Shown: positions 25,368-35,361, numbered from the stretch's first letter. The stretch is DNA of 64,000 bases from Polynucleobacter sp. MG-Unter2-18 (GCF_018687675.1 NZ_CP061302.1:694192-758191); one strand, 5' to 3'. The notes: generated by a model from the sequence alone, not told the origin. Numbers and translations are program-made.

Positions 25368-26585
25368 TCAGGCTAGGAAAGCGCCGCCATCCTCTAGCAC
25401 CTTGAGCTCATCGCCAGCAATACCCAATTCCCTGAGTACCTCAGCCGTATGTTCGCCGAGTAAAGGCGGGTGACGAGAAACTTGTTGCGGCGTACCCATC
25501 ATCTTGACTGCAAAGCCAATATTAGGAACCTTACCTTCAATCGGGTGATCAATTTCCATGCGCATCTGGCGATGCTGCCCATGCTCACTATCAAATGCCT
25601 GTGGGTAAGTATTGATCGGCCCAGCCGGAATGCCTGCTGCCAAGAGCAGATCCACCCATTCTTCACTAGTTTTGTTGATAAAAGTTTTCTCTAACTCAGC
25701 AGCTAGTATCAAGCGATTAGCTAAACGCAGTGGATTGGTTCTAAACAGTGGATCTTCAAATAATTCTGGGCGATCAATTTTGTCGCAGAGAAGTTTCCAG
25801 AGTTTTTGATTGGTGGCGCCCATAACAAAGTAACCATCGGATGCTTTCATAGCTTGATAGGGTGCGCTCATATGATTAGCTGTACCCAACTTGTAAGGCT
25901 CAACACCAGTGCCCCAATATTGCGCTGTATCCCAGATCGAAAAGGCTAAAGCAGAATCAAATAGGGAGGCATCAATAAATTGACCTTCACCCGATTTAGT
26001 CTTGCCAATATAGGCTGACAAAATTCCATAGACGGCAAAAAGGGCACAACCAATATCTGCCACCGGAACACCTGCCTTTACAGGAGGACCATCTGGATAA
26101 CCGGTAACACTCATAACGCCAGACATAGCTTGTGCCATCAGGTCAAAGCCGGGGCGATCTGCCCATGGACCTGTTTGTCCGAATCCCGAGATGCTGGCAT
26201 AGACCAATCCAGGATTGATGTCTTTCAGGGAGGGGTAATCGATGCCCAGTTTTTTCATGACGCCGGGGCGATAGTTCTCGACCAAAATATCGGCAGTCTT
26301 CACTAGCTCAAAAAATACTTTTTTTCCGGCTTCTGTTTTGAGGTTGAGGGTCACGCTACGTTTATTGCGATTCATATTCAAAAAGCCCATGCTATCTGAA
26401 CCTTTCATCTTGAATCCCATGGCCCCGCGAGTTTGATCTCCAGTACCGGGCGGCTCAATTTTGATGACATCAGCACCTAAGTCAGCTAACAACATGCAGC
26501 AGTAGGGGCCGGCCATTACTTGACTTACGTCAAGAACTCGAACGCCAGCCAGGGGCAAAGGCTTGCTGATAGGTGTTTTCATCAT
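25368..26585 (-). CDS. CaiB/BaiF family (class III) CoA-transferase
   Basis: A 405-residue class III CoA-transferase, moving CoA between carboxylic acids. Family features are LAGVRVLDVSQVMAGPYCCMLLADLGADVIKIEPPGTGD, NKRSVTLNLKTEAGK, DILVENYRPGVMKKLG, ASISGFGQTGPWADRPGFDLMAQAMSG with the catalytic Asp in the GFDLMAQ segment, and FIDASLFDSALAF. The acceptor and donor cannot be read; succinyl-CoA-dependent activation of dicarboxylic or hydroxy acids is common. ATG codons at 26585 and 26582 follow TTGAGACA and fit better than the first in-frame ATG. It is divergent from a Bug-type binding protein, a common pairing in Burkholderiales. Confidence 0.9.
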   Translation of the reverse strand: MMKTPISKPLPLAGVRVLDVSQVMAGPYCCMLLADLGADVIKIEPPGTGDQTRGAMGFKMKGSDSMGFLNMNRNKRSVTLNLKTEAGKKVFFELVKTADILVENYRPGVMKKLGIDYPSLKDINPGLVYASISGFGQTGPWADRPGFDLMAQAMSGVMSVTGYPDGPPVKAGVPVADIGCALFAVYGILSAYIGKTKSGEGQFIDASLFDSALAFSIWDTAQYWGTGVEPYKLGTANHMSAPYQAMKASDGYFVMGATNQKLWKLLCDKIDRPELFEDPLFRTNPLRLANRLILAAELEKTFINKTSEEWVDLLLAAGIPAGPINTYPQAFDSEHGQHRQMRMEIDHPIEGKVPNIGFAVKMMGTPQQVSRHPPLLGEHTAEVLRELGIAGDELKVLEDGGAFLA

Positions 26586-26662
26586 TGTCTCAATAGTTTT
26601 TATATGTTTATATTGCAAAGTTCATTTACAGCATTGAATATAAAACAAAAAATGGAGACCGT

Positions 26663-27661
26663 ATGACCAATCAAGCCCCCAAACAGATTTTGCGCAGATT
26701 CGCTTTCTTGGCGCTGGGTATCTGCAGCGCTTTTTCATTAACTGCTAATGCTCAGCAAGCCTTCCCAACAAAACCGATTCGCTTAATTGTTGGCTTTGCT
26801 CCTGGTGGCGGCACAGATATTGTGGCTCGTGCTATTGCTCCTAAGATGGGTGAGATCTTAGGCCAAAGCATCATCATTGAAAATAAATCGGGTGCAGCTG
26901 GAACTATTGGCGCAGACCTAGTTGCCAAATCGAATCCGGATGGCTACACCTTGCTGATGGGGCATTCCAACTCGAATGCGATTTCACCATTTGTGCTTAA
27001 GAATGTACCTTACAACCCAGCGACTGACTTCACGCCAATCACTTATTTAGGTTATGTCCCAAACGTGTTGGTAGTTAAATCTTCCCTGCCAGTAAACTCG
27101 GTAGCGCAATTGATTTCCTTGGCGAAGCAAAATCCAGGCCAGATGACTTATGGCTCTTCTGGTATCGGTAGTACTCAGCATTTAGCTGGCGCCTTGTTCT
27201 CGAAGATTGCTGGCGTAGAAATGAATCACGTTCCTTACAAAGGTAGCGGTCAGGCGATTGTGGATTTATTGGGTGGTCAAATCACAATGAACTTTGATAC
27301 TTTGCCGCCAAACTTGCAACAGATTCGTCAAGGTAATTTAAAAGCTTTAGCTATCTCCACACCGAAGCGCTTGGCATTGCTACCTAACGTCCCTACATTT
27401 AATGAGGTAGGTATTGTTGGCTTTGATGTGACCAACTGGTATTCCGTGATGGGACCTAAAGGTATGGATCCTGCAGTTGTGAATAGAATTGATCAGGCCG
27501 TAAAAGCAGCTACTAATGATCCAGAGATTAAGAAAACATTGGATGCTCAAGGCTTGCAACCAGAAGGTCCAGCAACACCGGCAGCTTTTAATTTGTTCCT
27601 GGCAGCTGAGTTGGCGAAGTATCAGCGCTTGGTCAAGAGCTTAAATATCAAGGCTGAATAA
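26663..27661 (+). CDS. Bug-family (TctC-type) periplasmic solute-binding protein
   Basis: A 332-residue tripartite tricarboxylate transporter receptor of the Bug family, abundant in betaproteobacteria. The signal peptide ends around [21 protein letters not shown]. Family motifs are [56 protein letters not shown], and [44 protein letters not shown]. Bug proteins bind carboxylates or other small organic anions; the ligand here is unknown. No TctA/TctB membrane genes are adjacent, as is usual for orphan Bug genes. GGAGAC precedes the ATG. It is read away from the CoA-transferase gene with 77 bases between. Confidence 0.92.
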   Translation: MTNQAPKQILRRFAFLALGICSAFSLTANAQQAFPTKPIRLIVGFAPGGGTDIVARAIAPKMGEILGQSIIIENKSGAAGTIGADLVAKSNPDGYTLLMGHSNSNAISPFVLKNVPYNPATDFTPITYLGYVPNVLVVKSSLPVNSVAQLISLAKQNPGQMTYGSSGIGSTQHLAGALFSKIAGVEMNHVPYKGSGQAIVDLLGGQITMNFDTLPPNLQQIRQGNLKALAISTPKRLALLPNVPTFNEVGIVGFDVTNWYSVMGPKGMDPAVVNRIDQAVKAATNDPEIKKTLDAQGLQPEGPATPAAFNLFLAAELAKYQRLVKSLNIKAE

Positions 27662-27698
27662 TTCAACTAAGCTATCTAATTGGGCTATAGTATTCATT

Positions 27699-27729
27699 AA
27701 CCCTCTCTCTGATATGAGGGAGGGTTTTT
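27699..27729 (+). terminator. Terminator between the Bug gene and the enoyl-CoA hydratase gene
   Basis: An 11-bp stem (AACCCTCTCTC with its complement, one G-T pair) and a TTTTT tail at 27725-27729. It ends only six bases before the next start codon. Its 3' arm contains GAGGGAGGG, the only Shine-Dalgarno-like purine run before that gene. Confidence 0.8.
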
Positions 27730-27735
27730 CATTTC

Positions 27736-28539
27736 ATGACAACAGCCATAGACTCCACTCCAGATCGTATTGCCGAAGTTCGCTTAGAGCTTTGCAATAA
27801 TATTGCGCACATTACTTTTGACCATGTTGCTGCTCGTAATGCAATGACAGTAGGAATGTATCAAAGTCTCAAATCGATTTGCGAGGATTTGACTCACAAT
27901 TCATCGGCGAGGGTTGCTATTCTGAGGGGTGCTGGCGGTAAGTCCTTTGTCTCGGGCAGTGATATCGCCCAGTTCTCTGGTTTTAACTCTGGTGAAGATG
28001 GCATTCGTTACGAGGAGGGTATAGATGCTTATCTCGCACCTTTGGCCATGTTGCCCATTCCAACGATTGCAGTCATTGATGGCATGGCGGTTGGCGGAGG
28101 TCTTGCAATTGCTAGTTGCTGCGATTTTAGAATTTCCACACCCGATGCGCGCTTTGGAGTGCCTATTGCCAAAACACTGGGTAATTGTTTATCTGCTGCT
28201 AATGTTGCTTGGCTCGTTGCGCATCTGGGTATCAACATCGTCAAGCGCATGTTATTACTAGCGGAACTCGTGACGGCACCTGAGTTACTCAAACAGGGTT
28301 ACCTCTTAGCGACCCATCCTGCTCAAGCGCTGGAGAGTGAGTCTAATCAGTTGGCTGAGCGCTTAATGGGTTTAGCGCCTATCACGCAAAAATCTAGCAA
28401 ACAAACTCTTGCAAGAATCATTAAAAACAATTTACCCGATTGCAATGATCTAATCCGAGAGTGCTATGGCAGCGATGACTTTAAGAATGGAGTTGCATCG
28501 TTTCTAGATGGCAAGCCACCAAGCTGGCTAGGAAAATAA
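27736..28539 (+). CDS. Enoyl-CoA hydratase/isomerase family protein
   Basis: A 267-residue crotonase-fold protein. Features are ITFDHVAARNAMTVGMYQSL, the oxyanion-hole segment VAILRGAGGKSFVSGSDIAQF, and PTIAVIDGMAVGGGLAIASCCDFRISTPDARFGVPIAKTLG. The second catalytic Glu of classical hydratases (usually after the GGG segment) is not evident: the DARFGVPIAKTLGN segment carries no Glu at the expected place. It may therefore be an isomerase, hydrolase or decarboxylase relative rather than a hydratase. It follows a CoA-transferase/Bug pair, consistent with a small catabolic group. A terminator sits directly before it, so it is either separately transcribed or relies on read-through. Confidence 0.85.
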   Translation: MTTAIDSTPDRIAEVRLELCNNIAHITFDHVAARNAMTVGMYQSLKSICEDLTHNSSARVAILRGAGGKSFVSGSDIAQFSGFNSGEDGIRYEEGIDAYLAPLAMLPIPTIAVIDGMAVGGGLAIASCCDFRISTPDARFGVPIAKTLGNCLSAANVAWLVAHLGINIVKRMLLLAELVTAPELLKQGYLLATHPAQALESESNQLAERLMGLAPITQKSSKQTLARIIKNNLPDCNDLIRECYGSDDFKNGVASFLDGKPPSWLGK

Positions 28540-28555
28540 TTCCAGAGCTAGTAGT

Positions 28556-29773
28556 CTACAAAAATAGCTCTTGTAAGTTATTAAGATAGCGTAAACCTTG
28601 CTCAGTCGCTTTTAGTTTATTAGGGTCTGCATCTAATAAACCTTTTTTACTTGCCTCATCCAATCCTTTTGACACTACATTGAGTGGCAAGCCAGTGCGC
28701 TCTCCGAATGTAACGGTATCTACGCCATCAGTCAGGCGCAAGGTATTGAGCATGAATTCAAAAGGAAGATCTTTAGCCGAAATCTCTCTCGCTTCGATCA
28801 AGGCATCGCCCTTAGTCTCCATCGCTTGCATATAGGTTTCTGGATGACGTTCTCGCACCTGACGCGTAATTTTGTCAGGGAATGAAATCTTCCCATGCGC
28901 ACCTGCGCCAATCCCAATGTAATCTCCAAAGCGCCAGTAATTGAGATTATGTTTGCACTCCTGATCTTTTTTGGCGTACGCCGATACTTCATAACGTCGA
29001 TAGCCTTCTGCCTCTAGAAGTTTCAAGTTCTGCTCAAAGATCGCATCAATTTCATCTTCGCTAGGAAGTTTTGGTGGAAAGTTCGCAAAGTAGGTATTGG
29101 GTTCTAGCGTCAGGTTATAGAAGGATAGATGGGGAGTCTTAAACGAGAGGGCGGTTTCAATATCGGATCTTGCGGCCTCTAAACTTTGATTGGGTAAGCC
29201 GAACATGAGATCCAGATTGACGGATTTAAAGTGTTGTAGAGCAATCGCAATTGCGCGCTTGGCTTCTTCACCATTGTGTATGCGCCCTAAGGCTTTGAGT
29301 TGTGCATCTTGAAAACTCTGAATCCCTAAAGAGACGCGATTGATTCCTGCTTTTGCAAAGCCAGCAAACTTCTCGGTCTCGACAGATCCAGGATTAGCCT
29401 CCATAGTGATTTCACAATCGGGTTCTAGGTTCACACGTGCCCGAACGGCTGAAAGGAGTTCATTCATACCATTGGCAGATAACAGGCTGGGAGTACCGCC
29501 ACCAATAAAGGTGCTGTGCACTTGACGACCCCAGATGCGAGGTAGTTCTGTCTCTAGGTCGGCAATGAGCGCCTTGATGTAACGCGCTTCATCAAACCCT
29601 TGATTGCCATCTTTAATTTGATGCGAGTTGAAGTCACAATAGGGACATTTCTTTTCACACCACGGAAAGTGAATGTACAAAGACAGCGGGGGTAAGGCAG
29701 TAAGCTTTGGCTGCGTAGCCAAAACAGAATTAAGCGTATTGAGCACGGATTTGGAGTTGGGTAATGAGTTCAT
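28556..29773 (-). CDS. hemW: HemW, radical SAM heme chaperone (coproporphyrinogen oxidase-like)
   Basis: A 405-residue radical SAM protein of the HemW family, formerly annotated as oxygen-independent coproporphyrinogen III oxidase. It has SLYIHFPWCEKKCPYCDFNSH with the cluster-binding CxxxCxxC, IGGGTPSLLS, EITMEANPGSVE, GINRVSLGIQSFQDAQLKALGRIH and DLMFGLPNQS. HemW lacks the extra cysteine of true HemN after the CxxxCxxC motif and carries a C-terminal HemN_C domain (residues ~330-400). I chose the ATG at 29773, which overlaps rdgB by 44 bases; a later GTG at 29707 would reduce the overlap and cannot be excluded. It is the third gene of rph-rdgB-hemW. Confidence 0.9.
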   Translation of the reverse strand: MNSLPNSKSVLNTLNSVLATQPKLTALPPLSLYIHFPWCEKKCPYCDFNSHQIKDGNQGFDEARYIKALIADLETELPRIWGRQVHSTFIGGGTPSLLSANGMNELLSAVRARVNLEPDCEITMEANPGSVETEKFAGFAKAGINRVSLGIQSFQDAQLKALGRIHNGEEAKRAIAIALQHFKSVNLDLMFGLPNQSLEAARSDIETALSFKTPHLSFYNLTLEPNTYFANFPPKLPSEDEIDAIFEQNLKLLEAEGYRRYEVSAYAKKDQECKHNLNYWRFGDYIGIGAGAHGKISFPDKITRQVRERHPETYMQAMETKGDALIEAREISAKDLPFEFMLNTLRLTDGVDTVTFGERTGLPLNVVSKGLDEASKKGLLDADPNKLKATEQGLRYLNNLQELFL

Positions 29774-30332
29774 GCAAGGCTTGGCCTCGATGGCTGATCT
29801 GGTTTTTCTCAACAGGCTCTAATTGAGCGACGGTTTTGCCCAGCTCGGGTATTAAAAAGTGCGGGTCATAACCAAAACCACGATCACCCTGAGGCTCATC
29901 AACGATCTGACCATACCATCGGGCCTGAACAATCAGCGGCTCTGGGTCATTGGCGCTATTGACCATCACCAGAGCACAAACATAGTGCGCTCCACGATCA
30001 GATTTGCCCTGCAATGCTACAATCAGTTTTTGATTATTGGCCGCATTATCACCATCAAGTCCTGCATAACGGGCTGAGTAAACTCCAGGCGCCCCATCTA
30101 AGGCATGCGCGCAAATTCCGGAGTCGTCCGCGAGTGCAGGTAAGCCACTCGCAGCGCTAGCATGACGTGCCTTAGCAAGGGCATTTTCAATAAACGTATG
30201 GTGCGGCTCTTCTGCTGCCGGAATGCCTAACTCGCCTTGAGGGATGACTTGAAAGTGAAACGGCGCCAAGAGTTCCTGAAATTCACGGACTTTGCCAGCA
30301 TTGTTAGAGGCGAGAACGAGCTTTTGCACCAT
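29730..30332 (-). CDS. rdgB: dITP/XTP pyrophosphatase (RdgB/HAM1)
   Basis: A 200-residue nucleotide pyrophosphatase that removes ITP, dITP and XTP from the pool. Motifs are QKLVLASNNAGKVREFQELLAP at the start, TFIENALAKARHASAASGLPALADDSGICAHALDGAPGVYSARYAG, and GDRGFGYDPHFLIPELGKTVAQL and KNQISHRGQALHEL near the end. Length is usual. It begins 14 bases after the rph stop codon on the same strand and overlaps the start of hemW. Confidence 0.95.
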   Translation of the reverse strand: MVQKLVLASNNAGKVREFQELLAPFHFQVIPQGELGIPAAEEPHHTFIENALAKARHASAASGLPALADDSGICAHALDGAPGVYSARYAGLDGDNAANNQKLIVALQGKSDRGAHYVCALVMVNSANDPEPLIVQARWYGQIVDEPQGDRGFGYDPHFLIPELGKTVAQLEPVEKNQISHRGQALHELITQLQIRAQYA

Positions 30333-30346
30333 CTACCTTTGATCTT

Positions 30347-31078
30347 TTATTTAAAGGCTTCTTTTTGTAACTGAGTTAAATCACGAATACCTTCTTCTGC
30401 CAGATCTAACAAAGCATTTAATTCAGTGCGGGAGAAAGCAGGGCCTTCTGCAGTGCCTTGTACTTCAATCATGCCGCCTTTGCCTGTCATAACCACATTC
30501 ATATCCGTATCGCAAGATGAGTCTTCTGGGTAATCCAAATCCAGTACAGGTACACCTTGGTAGATGCCAACAGAAATCGCTGCAACGCTGTCGATGATGG
30601 GGTCAGTTTTCAATGCACCACTTTCAAGCAGGGTGTTAATCGCATCACGTGCCGCAACATACGCGCCGGTAATCGATGCAGTTCGTGTTCCACCATCAGC
30701 TTGCAAAACATCACAATCTAAATGAATTGTTCTTTCACCCAAGACTTTCAAATCAAAGACGCTACGCATCGCGCGGCCGATCAAACGTTGGATCTCTTGT
30801 GTGCGACCGGATTGTTTGCCCCGAGCGGCCTCACGGTCACTACGGGTATGAGTAGAGCGCGGCAGCATGCCGTACTCGGCAGTAACCCAACCTTCACCAG
30901 AACCTTTTTTATGGGGAGGTACCTTTTCAAGGACGCTGGCTGTACAGAGCACTTTGGTGTCACCAAAGGCAATCAGGACTGAGCCTTCGGCATGCTTGGT
31001 AAAAGCGCGGTTGATACTCACAGGGCGTAACTGAGCTGGGGCGCGGCCACTAGGGCGGGTGATGTTGGGCTGAGTCAT
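30347..31078 (-). CDS. rph: Ribonuclease PH
   Basis: A 243-residue phosphorolytic 3'-exoribonuclease acting on tRNA precursors. Family motifs are [78 protein letters not shown], and [34 protein letters not shown]. It heads the rph-rdgB-hemW group and is divergent from yicC with only about 30 bases between them. Length matches the family. Confidence 0.96.
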   Translation of the reverse strand: MTQPNITRPSGRAPAQLRPVSINRAFTKHAEGSVLIAFGDTKVLCTASVLEKVPPHKKGSGEGWVTAEYGMLPRSTHTRSDREAARGKQSGRTQEIQRLIGRAMRSVFDLKVLGERTIHLDCDVLQADGGTRTASITGAYVAARDAINTLLESGALKTDPIIDSVAAISVGIYQGVPVLDLDYPEDSSCDTDMNVVMTGKGGMIEVQGTAEGPAFSRTELNALLDLAEEGIRDLTQLQKEAFK

Positions 31079-31110
31079 GGGGCATGGTCCTAAAGATCTA
31101 CAATACTCAC

Positions 31111-32052
31111 ATGATATCGAGCATGACTGGTTATGGCAGCGCTTCTCGCCAAGTCTCCCTAGGAGCTGGCGTTGTAGCTGATCTGCAAGTGGAATGTCGG
31201 GCTGTGAATAGCCGCTTTCTGGATTTGGGCTTTCGTCTTCCGGATGAGTGCCGCGGGGCTGAGCCTGCCTTACGAGAGCTGGCTACGCAAAGCCTTTCTC
31301 GAGGTAAGGTCGAGTTTCGGGCAGCATGGCGCGTTAATTCGGGTGCTGCTGGGGCGGCGAAGGCTAACCCCCATGCTTTAGGTGCCCTGAATAAGGATCG
31401 CTTAGATGCTCTCTACACCCTGCAAGAGCATGCCCAGACAGCCTTTCCGAATGCAGAGGCTTTACGCATCGCCGATATTTTGCGTTGGCCTGGGATTGTT
31501 TCTGAGCCAAGAGGTGAAGAAGAGGGCTGGATTGCTGCTACCGTAGAAGCTGGTCGCGCTGCCCTAGCTGCCCTAATGGATAGTCGCCATGCTGAAGGCA
31601 AGGCCTTGACCACAGTGCTAAGCGATATTACTAGCAAGATGCGTGAGATTGTGAAAGTGATCGAGCCAAAGGTCCCACTTTACGCAGCTCAGTATCAAGA
31701 AAAACTCACTGAGCGCCTATCTGAGGCCTTAGCTGCTCAAGAGCAAGGAAAGGGTAGTGGCGGATCTGGTACCGAGTTGATGGAGCGTATCCGTCAAGAG
31801 GTTGTGCTCTATGCCGTACGTATCGATGTGGCAGAGGAGTTTGCACGCTTAAAGACCCATCTTCAAGTAGTTGACACTGCCTTAGCAGGTAAGGGCCCAG
31901 TGGGTAAACGTTTGGATTTCTTAATGCAGGAATTAAACCGTGAAGCCAACACCTTGAGCTCCAAATCGGTTTCAGAAGAATGCACCCAAGCTGCTCTAGA
32001 GCTCAAGCTCCTGATTGAGCAAATGCGTGAACAAGTGCAAAATTTAGAGTAA
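31111..32052 (+). CDS. yicC: YicC family endoribonuclease
   Basis: A 313-residue YicC-like protein (YicC_N plus DUF1732), a family shown to have endoribonuclease activity on small RNAs. The start [13 protein letters not shown] and the segment [32 protein letters not shown] are characteristic. So are the C-terminal [26 protein letters not shown] and [17 protein letters not shown] set the start at the ATG of MISSMTGYG (31111) because the nine-codon upstream extension does not fit the family and would run into the rph start region. It is followed 34 bases later by gmk on the same strand. Confidence 0.93.
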   Translation: MISSMTGYGSASRQVSLGAGVVADLQVECRAVNSRFLDLGFRLPDECRGAEPALRELATQSLSRGKVEFRAAWRVNSGAAGAAKANPHALGALNKDRLDALYTLQEHAQTAFPNAEALRIADILRWPGIVSEPRGEEEGWIAATVEAGRAALAALMDSRHAEGKALTTVLSDITSKMREIVKVIEPKVPLYAAQYQEKLTERLSEALAAQEQGKGSGGSGTELMERIRQEVVLYAVRIDVAEEFARLKTHLQVVDTALAGKGPVGKRLDFLMQELNREANTLSSKSVSEECTQAALELKLLIEQMREQVQNLE

Positions 32053-32086
32053 CGATTACTTAATTCAATCATTTACCTCAATCACC

Positions 32087-32737
32087 ATGGCCAGCCCTAA
32101 ATCAAAAGCAAATTTATCTCCTGCCTACCAAGGCAGTATGTTGATGATCGTTGCTCCATCAGGCGCCGGAAAATCTTCTTTAGTCAATGCCTTATTGCAA
32201 GAAGATACTGCGCTCAAGCTGTCGCTTTCAACCACAACGCGCGCGCCAAGACCGGGCGAGGTAGATGGCAAGGACTATCGCTTTATTAAAAGAGCAGAAT
32301 TTATTGCAGAGCGGGATCAGGGTAATTTTTTAGAGCATGCTGAAGTGCATGGTAATTTTTACGGCACATCCAAAGCCTGGATTGAGACTCAGATGAAAAC
32401 CGGGCGCGATGTGATGTTAGAAATCGACTGGCAGGGGGCACAGCAGATTCGTCAAATCATCCCTGAAGTGCAATGGATCTTTATCTTCCCGCCTTCATTT
32501 GAGGCTCTTGAGGAGCGTTTGCGCAAGCGAGGCCAGGACGATGAGGCCACTATTGAGAGAAGATTGGCTGCAGCGCATTTAGAGCTCCAGCATGCTCACG
32601 AAGCAGATTTTATTGTGATCAATGATGATTTTGAGCGTGCTCTGATTGATTTAAGACAGGTGGTCGCAGCCAGTCGCTTGCGCTCAGGGCCGATTATGGC
32701 TCGCAACCCTGCACTTTTAAAGCGTCTTGGAGTCTAA
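32087..32737 (+). CDS. gmk: Guanylate kinase
   Basis: A 216-residue enzyme phosphorylating GMP to GDP. The P-loop is MIVAPSGAGKSSLVNALL near residue 20, followed by LSLSTTTRAPRPGEVDGKDYRF for GMP binding, FLEHAEVHGNFYGTSKAWIE, DVMLEIDWQGAQQIR and a lid with RLRKRGQDDEATIERRL. A 16-residue extension precedes the P-loop domain. It lies before rpoZ and spoT, the conserved gmk-rpoZ-spoT order that links GMP supply and ppGpp metabolism. Confidence 0.96.
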   Translation: MASPKSKANLSPAYQGSMLMIVAPSGAGKSSLVNALLQEDTALKLSLSTTTRAPRPGEVDGKDYRFIKRAEFIAERDQGNFLEHAEVHGNFYGTSKAWIETQMKTGRDVMLEIDWQGAQQIRQIIPEVQWIFIFPPSFEALEERLRKRGQDDEATIERRLAAAHLELQHAHEADFIVINDDFERALIDLRQVVAASRLRSGPIMARNPALLKRLGV

Positions 32738-32782
32738 TCAGTTATCCTATGGGTATTAAAGCTAAATTGAAGTGAGTCCAGC

Positions 32783-32986
32783 ATGGCCCGTATTACTGTA
32801 GAAGATTGTCTAAAAACTATCCCCAATCGTTTTGAGCTGGTATTGGCTGCGACTTATCGCGCACGTCAATTAGTTCAAGGTCACTCCCCACGTGTTGAGT
32901 CCAGAGATAAAGCAACCGTAGTTGCGTTGCGCGAAGTTGCTGCTGGACTAACCGACCGTGACATGTTGACCAAAGTACCTTTGTAA
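32783..32986 (+). CDS. rpoZ: RNA polymerase omega subunit
   Basis: A 67-residue omega subunit assisting RNA polymerase assembly. The sequence [20 protein letters not shown] and [11 protein letters not shown] is the conserved N-terminal core with the helix that holds beta'. The family's ppGpp-binding residues are at the N-terminus. It sits between gmk and spoT, 45 and 15 bases apart, and is almost certainly co-transcribed with them. Confidence 0.96.
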   Translation: MARITVEDCLKTIPNRFELVLAATYRARQLVQGHSPRVESRDKATVVALREVAAGLTDRDMLTKVPL

Positions 32987-33001
32987 TTCCGGAGTTCCGT
33001 T

Positions 33002-35347
33002 GTGGAGCTCCCCTTAGGCGACCCAAACACATCGGAACTCAAAGGCCAGATCTCGCCTAGAGAGATCGCTAACAGCGATAAGTCTTCCATCATTGCAACT
33101 CTGTTGGCTCAGTCGAGTCGACACCTATTTGGCCCAACCTCTGCGCCTGCATTACCCTTAAAGCACCAAGTTGTTTCAATTGATGGACTGATTTCTAAAT
33201 TGGGCTATCTCAAGCCTGATGAAGTTACCCTCATTAAGCAAGCCTTTCATTTTGCTGATGCGGCCCACCTTGGGCAATACCGCCATAGTGGCGAACCTTA
33301 CATTACTCATCCGGTAGCAGTTGCTGAGCTTTGCGCTACTTGGCGCTTAGACGCGTCTTCCATCATGGCAGCTTTAATGCATGATGTGATTGAGGATACG
33401 GGTTGTACTCAAGCAGACCTAGTGGGTAAGTTTGGTAGCAAAGTAGCTGAACTCGTAGAGGGTTTAACTAAGCTCGATAAGTTGGAATTTCAAAGTCATG
33501 CAGAAGCGCAAGCCGAAAGCTTTCGCAAGATGTTTATGGCAATGGCGCGCGATGTCCGGGTGATTTTGGTGAAGCTTGCTGACCGCACTCACAATATGCG
33601 CACACTCGATGCCGTCCCAATGGAAAAGCGTCGCCGGGTAGCCGCTGAAACGATTGAGATTTATGCCCCGATTGCACACCGTCTTGGTCTAAATATTATT
33701 TATCGCGACCTGCAGGACTTGAGTTTCCGTTACTCTATGCCCATGCGCTTTAGGGTGATTGAAGGCGCTGTAAAGCGGGCGCGTGGAAATCGTAAAGAGA
33801 TGGTAGAGAAGATTTTGCAGAATGCTCGGATGGCATTTGCAAAAGCCAATCTCGAGGTAGATCTGCAGGGCCGAGAAAAAACCCTTTTTAGCATCTACAA
33901 CAAAATGCGTAACAAACATTTGAGCTTTTCTCAGGTACTCGACGTATATGCATTTAGAGTGACAGTCCATTCAATTGACGAGTGCTATCGTGCGCTCGGT
34001 CTTTTGCACGCACTCTATAAGCCGATGCCTGGAAAGTTTAAGGATTACATTGCTATTCCTAAACTCAATGGGTATCAGTCTTTGCATACAACGCTACTAG
34101 GGCCATCAGGGGTGCCGGTAGAGTTTCAGATACGTACTGGTGATATGCATGCAGTTGCGGAAGCTGGGGTTGCTGCGCATTGGGCCTATAAAGATGGTGG
34201 CCCTGATATGAGTGAAGTGCAAAACCGTGCACATCAATGGCTTCAATCCTTAATTGATATTCAAGATAGCAGTGGCGATTCTCAAGAATTCTTGGAGCAC
34301 GTCAAAATCGATCTGTTCCCAGATGCGGTTTATGTCTTTACTCCGAAAGGGCAGATTAGGGCCTTGCCACGTGGCGCTACTGCTCTTGATTTTGCTTACT
34401 CCATCCATAGTGATGTAGGTAATACCTGCGTAGCAGTCAAGATTAACGGCATGCAGTTACCTTTACGTAGCGAGTTAAAGAACAGCGACATTGTGGAGGT
34501 GGTGACCTCTGCCAACTCTCAGCCTAATCCAGGATGGCTAGCATTTGTGAGAACGGGTAAGGCCCGCGCCTCGATTCGTCATTCACTCAAGACCAAGCAC
34601 TATGCCGAGTCTTTACAGTTAGGCGAACGTCTTTTGGCTAGCGCATTACGTCAGCAGGGAGTGGACGCTGGACTTCTCTCACCAGAGCTTTGGGAAAAGT
34701 TACTGCACTGGACTGGCGATAAAACGCGAGAAGAAGCTTGCGTCAATATTGCTTTGGGCCGCAGATCCTCTCAAGAGTTGGCAATTCGCTTAAATATTTT
34801 GATAGATGATGAAGGCGGCTCTGATCAAATGCGCTTGGGCGCGGCAGATTGGGTATCACCTCAACAAGAGATAGCTTCCCACCACCATCAGCGTCAGGCT
34901 ATCTTAGTTGATGGTCGTGAGGGAAATTCGATTCACTTTCAAACCTGTTGTCACCCCATTCCAGGAGACAGCATTATTGGCTATCTTGGTAAAGGCGAGG
35001 GTTTGCAGGTACATACCAATGACTGCCAAATAGCCCTCAGAATGCTTTCTAAGGACAGTGATAAGTGGGTAGAGGTCGAGTGGGGTAAGGAGGTTAATCG
35101 GGAGTTTGAGGTTGACCTTGCAATTGATACACGCCAGGGCAAAGGCGTATTAGCCAGAGTGGCAAGCAGTGTGACTGCTGCAGATTCCAACATCATGAAT
35201 GTATCGATGGATGATCGCTACAAAGAAGATGCCGTCACTATTCGTTTCACTATTCAAGTTTCAGACCGCCTGCATCTCTCTAAAGTCATGCGTAGTTTGC
35301 GTGCAAATCATGATGTGATGCGCGTGACCCGCGTTCGGGTGAGCTAG
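33002..35347 (+). CDS. spoT: Bifunctional (p)ppGpp synthetase/hydrolase
   Basis: A 781-residue RelA/SpoT enzyme. The N-terminal HD hydrolase domain contains YRHSGEPYITHPVAVAELCA, MAALMHDVIEDTG and VKLADRTHNMRT, so the metal-binding His and Asp are present and hydrolase activity is expected. The synthetase domain contains EKTLFSIYNKMRNKHLSF, DVYAFRVTV and KPMPGKFKDYIAIPKLNGYQSLHTT. A TGS domain follows (DAVYVFTPKGQIRALPRGATALDFAYSIHSDVG), then a zinc-finger-like CCHPIPGDSI segment and a C-terminal ACT domain. It starts with GTG. Both activities in one protein mark it as SpoT-type rather than RelA. Confidence 0.95.
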   Translation: MELPLGDPNTSELKGQISPREIANSDKSSIIATLLAQSSRHLFGPTSAPALPLKHQVVSIDGLISKLGYLKPDEVTLIKQAFHFADAAHLGQYRHSGEPYITHPVAVAELCATWRLDASSIMAALMHDVIEDTGCTQADLVGKFGSKVAELVEGLTKLDKLEFQSHAEAQAESFRKMFMAMARDVRVILVKLADRTHNMRTLDAVPMEKRRRVAAETIEIYAPIAHRLGLNIIYRDLQDLSFRYSMPMRFRVIEGAVKRARGNRKEMVEKILQNARMAFAKANLEVDLQGREKTLFSIYNKMRNKHLSFSQVLDVYAFRVTVHSIDECYRALGLLHALYKPMPGKFKDYIAIPKLNGYQSLHTTLLGPSGVPVEFQIRTGDMHAVAEAGVAAHWAYKDGGPDMSEVQNRAHQWLQSLIDIQDSSGDSQEFLEHVKIDLFPDAVYVFTPKGQIRALPRGATALDFAYSIHSDVGNTCVAVKINGMQLPLRSELKNSDIVEVVTSANSQPNPGWLAFVRTGKARASIRHSLKTKHYAESLQLGERLLASALRQQGVDAGLLSPELWEKLLHWTGDKTREEACVNIALGRRSSQELAIRLNILIDDEGGSDQMRLGAADWVSPQQEIASHHHQRQAILVDGREGNSIHFQTCCHPIPGDSIIGYLGKGEGLQVHTNDCQIALRMLSKDSDKWVEVEWGKEVNREFEVDLAIDTRQGKGVLARVASSVTAADSNIMNVSMDDRYKEDAVTIRFTIQVSDRLHLSKVMRSLRANHDVMRVTRVRVS

Positions 35348-35361
35348 ACCCTTTAAATTCA

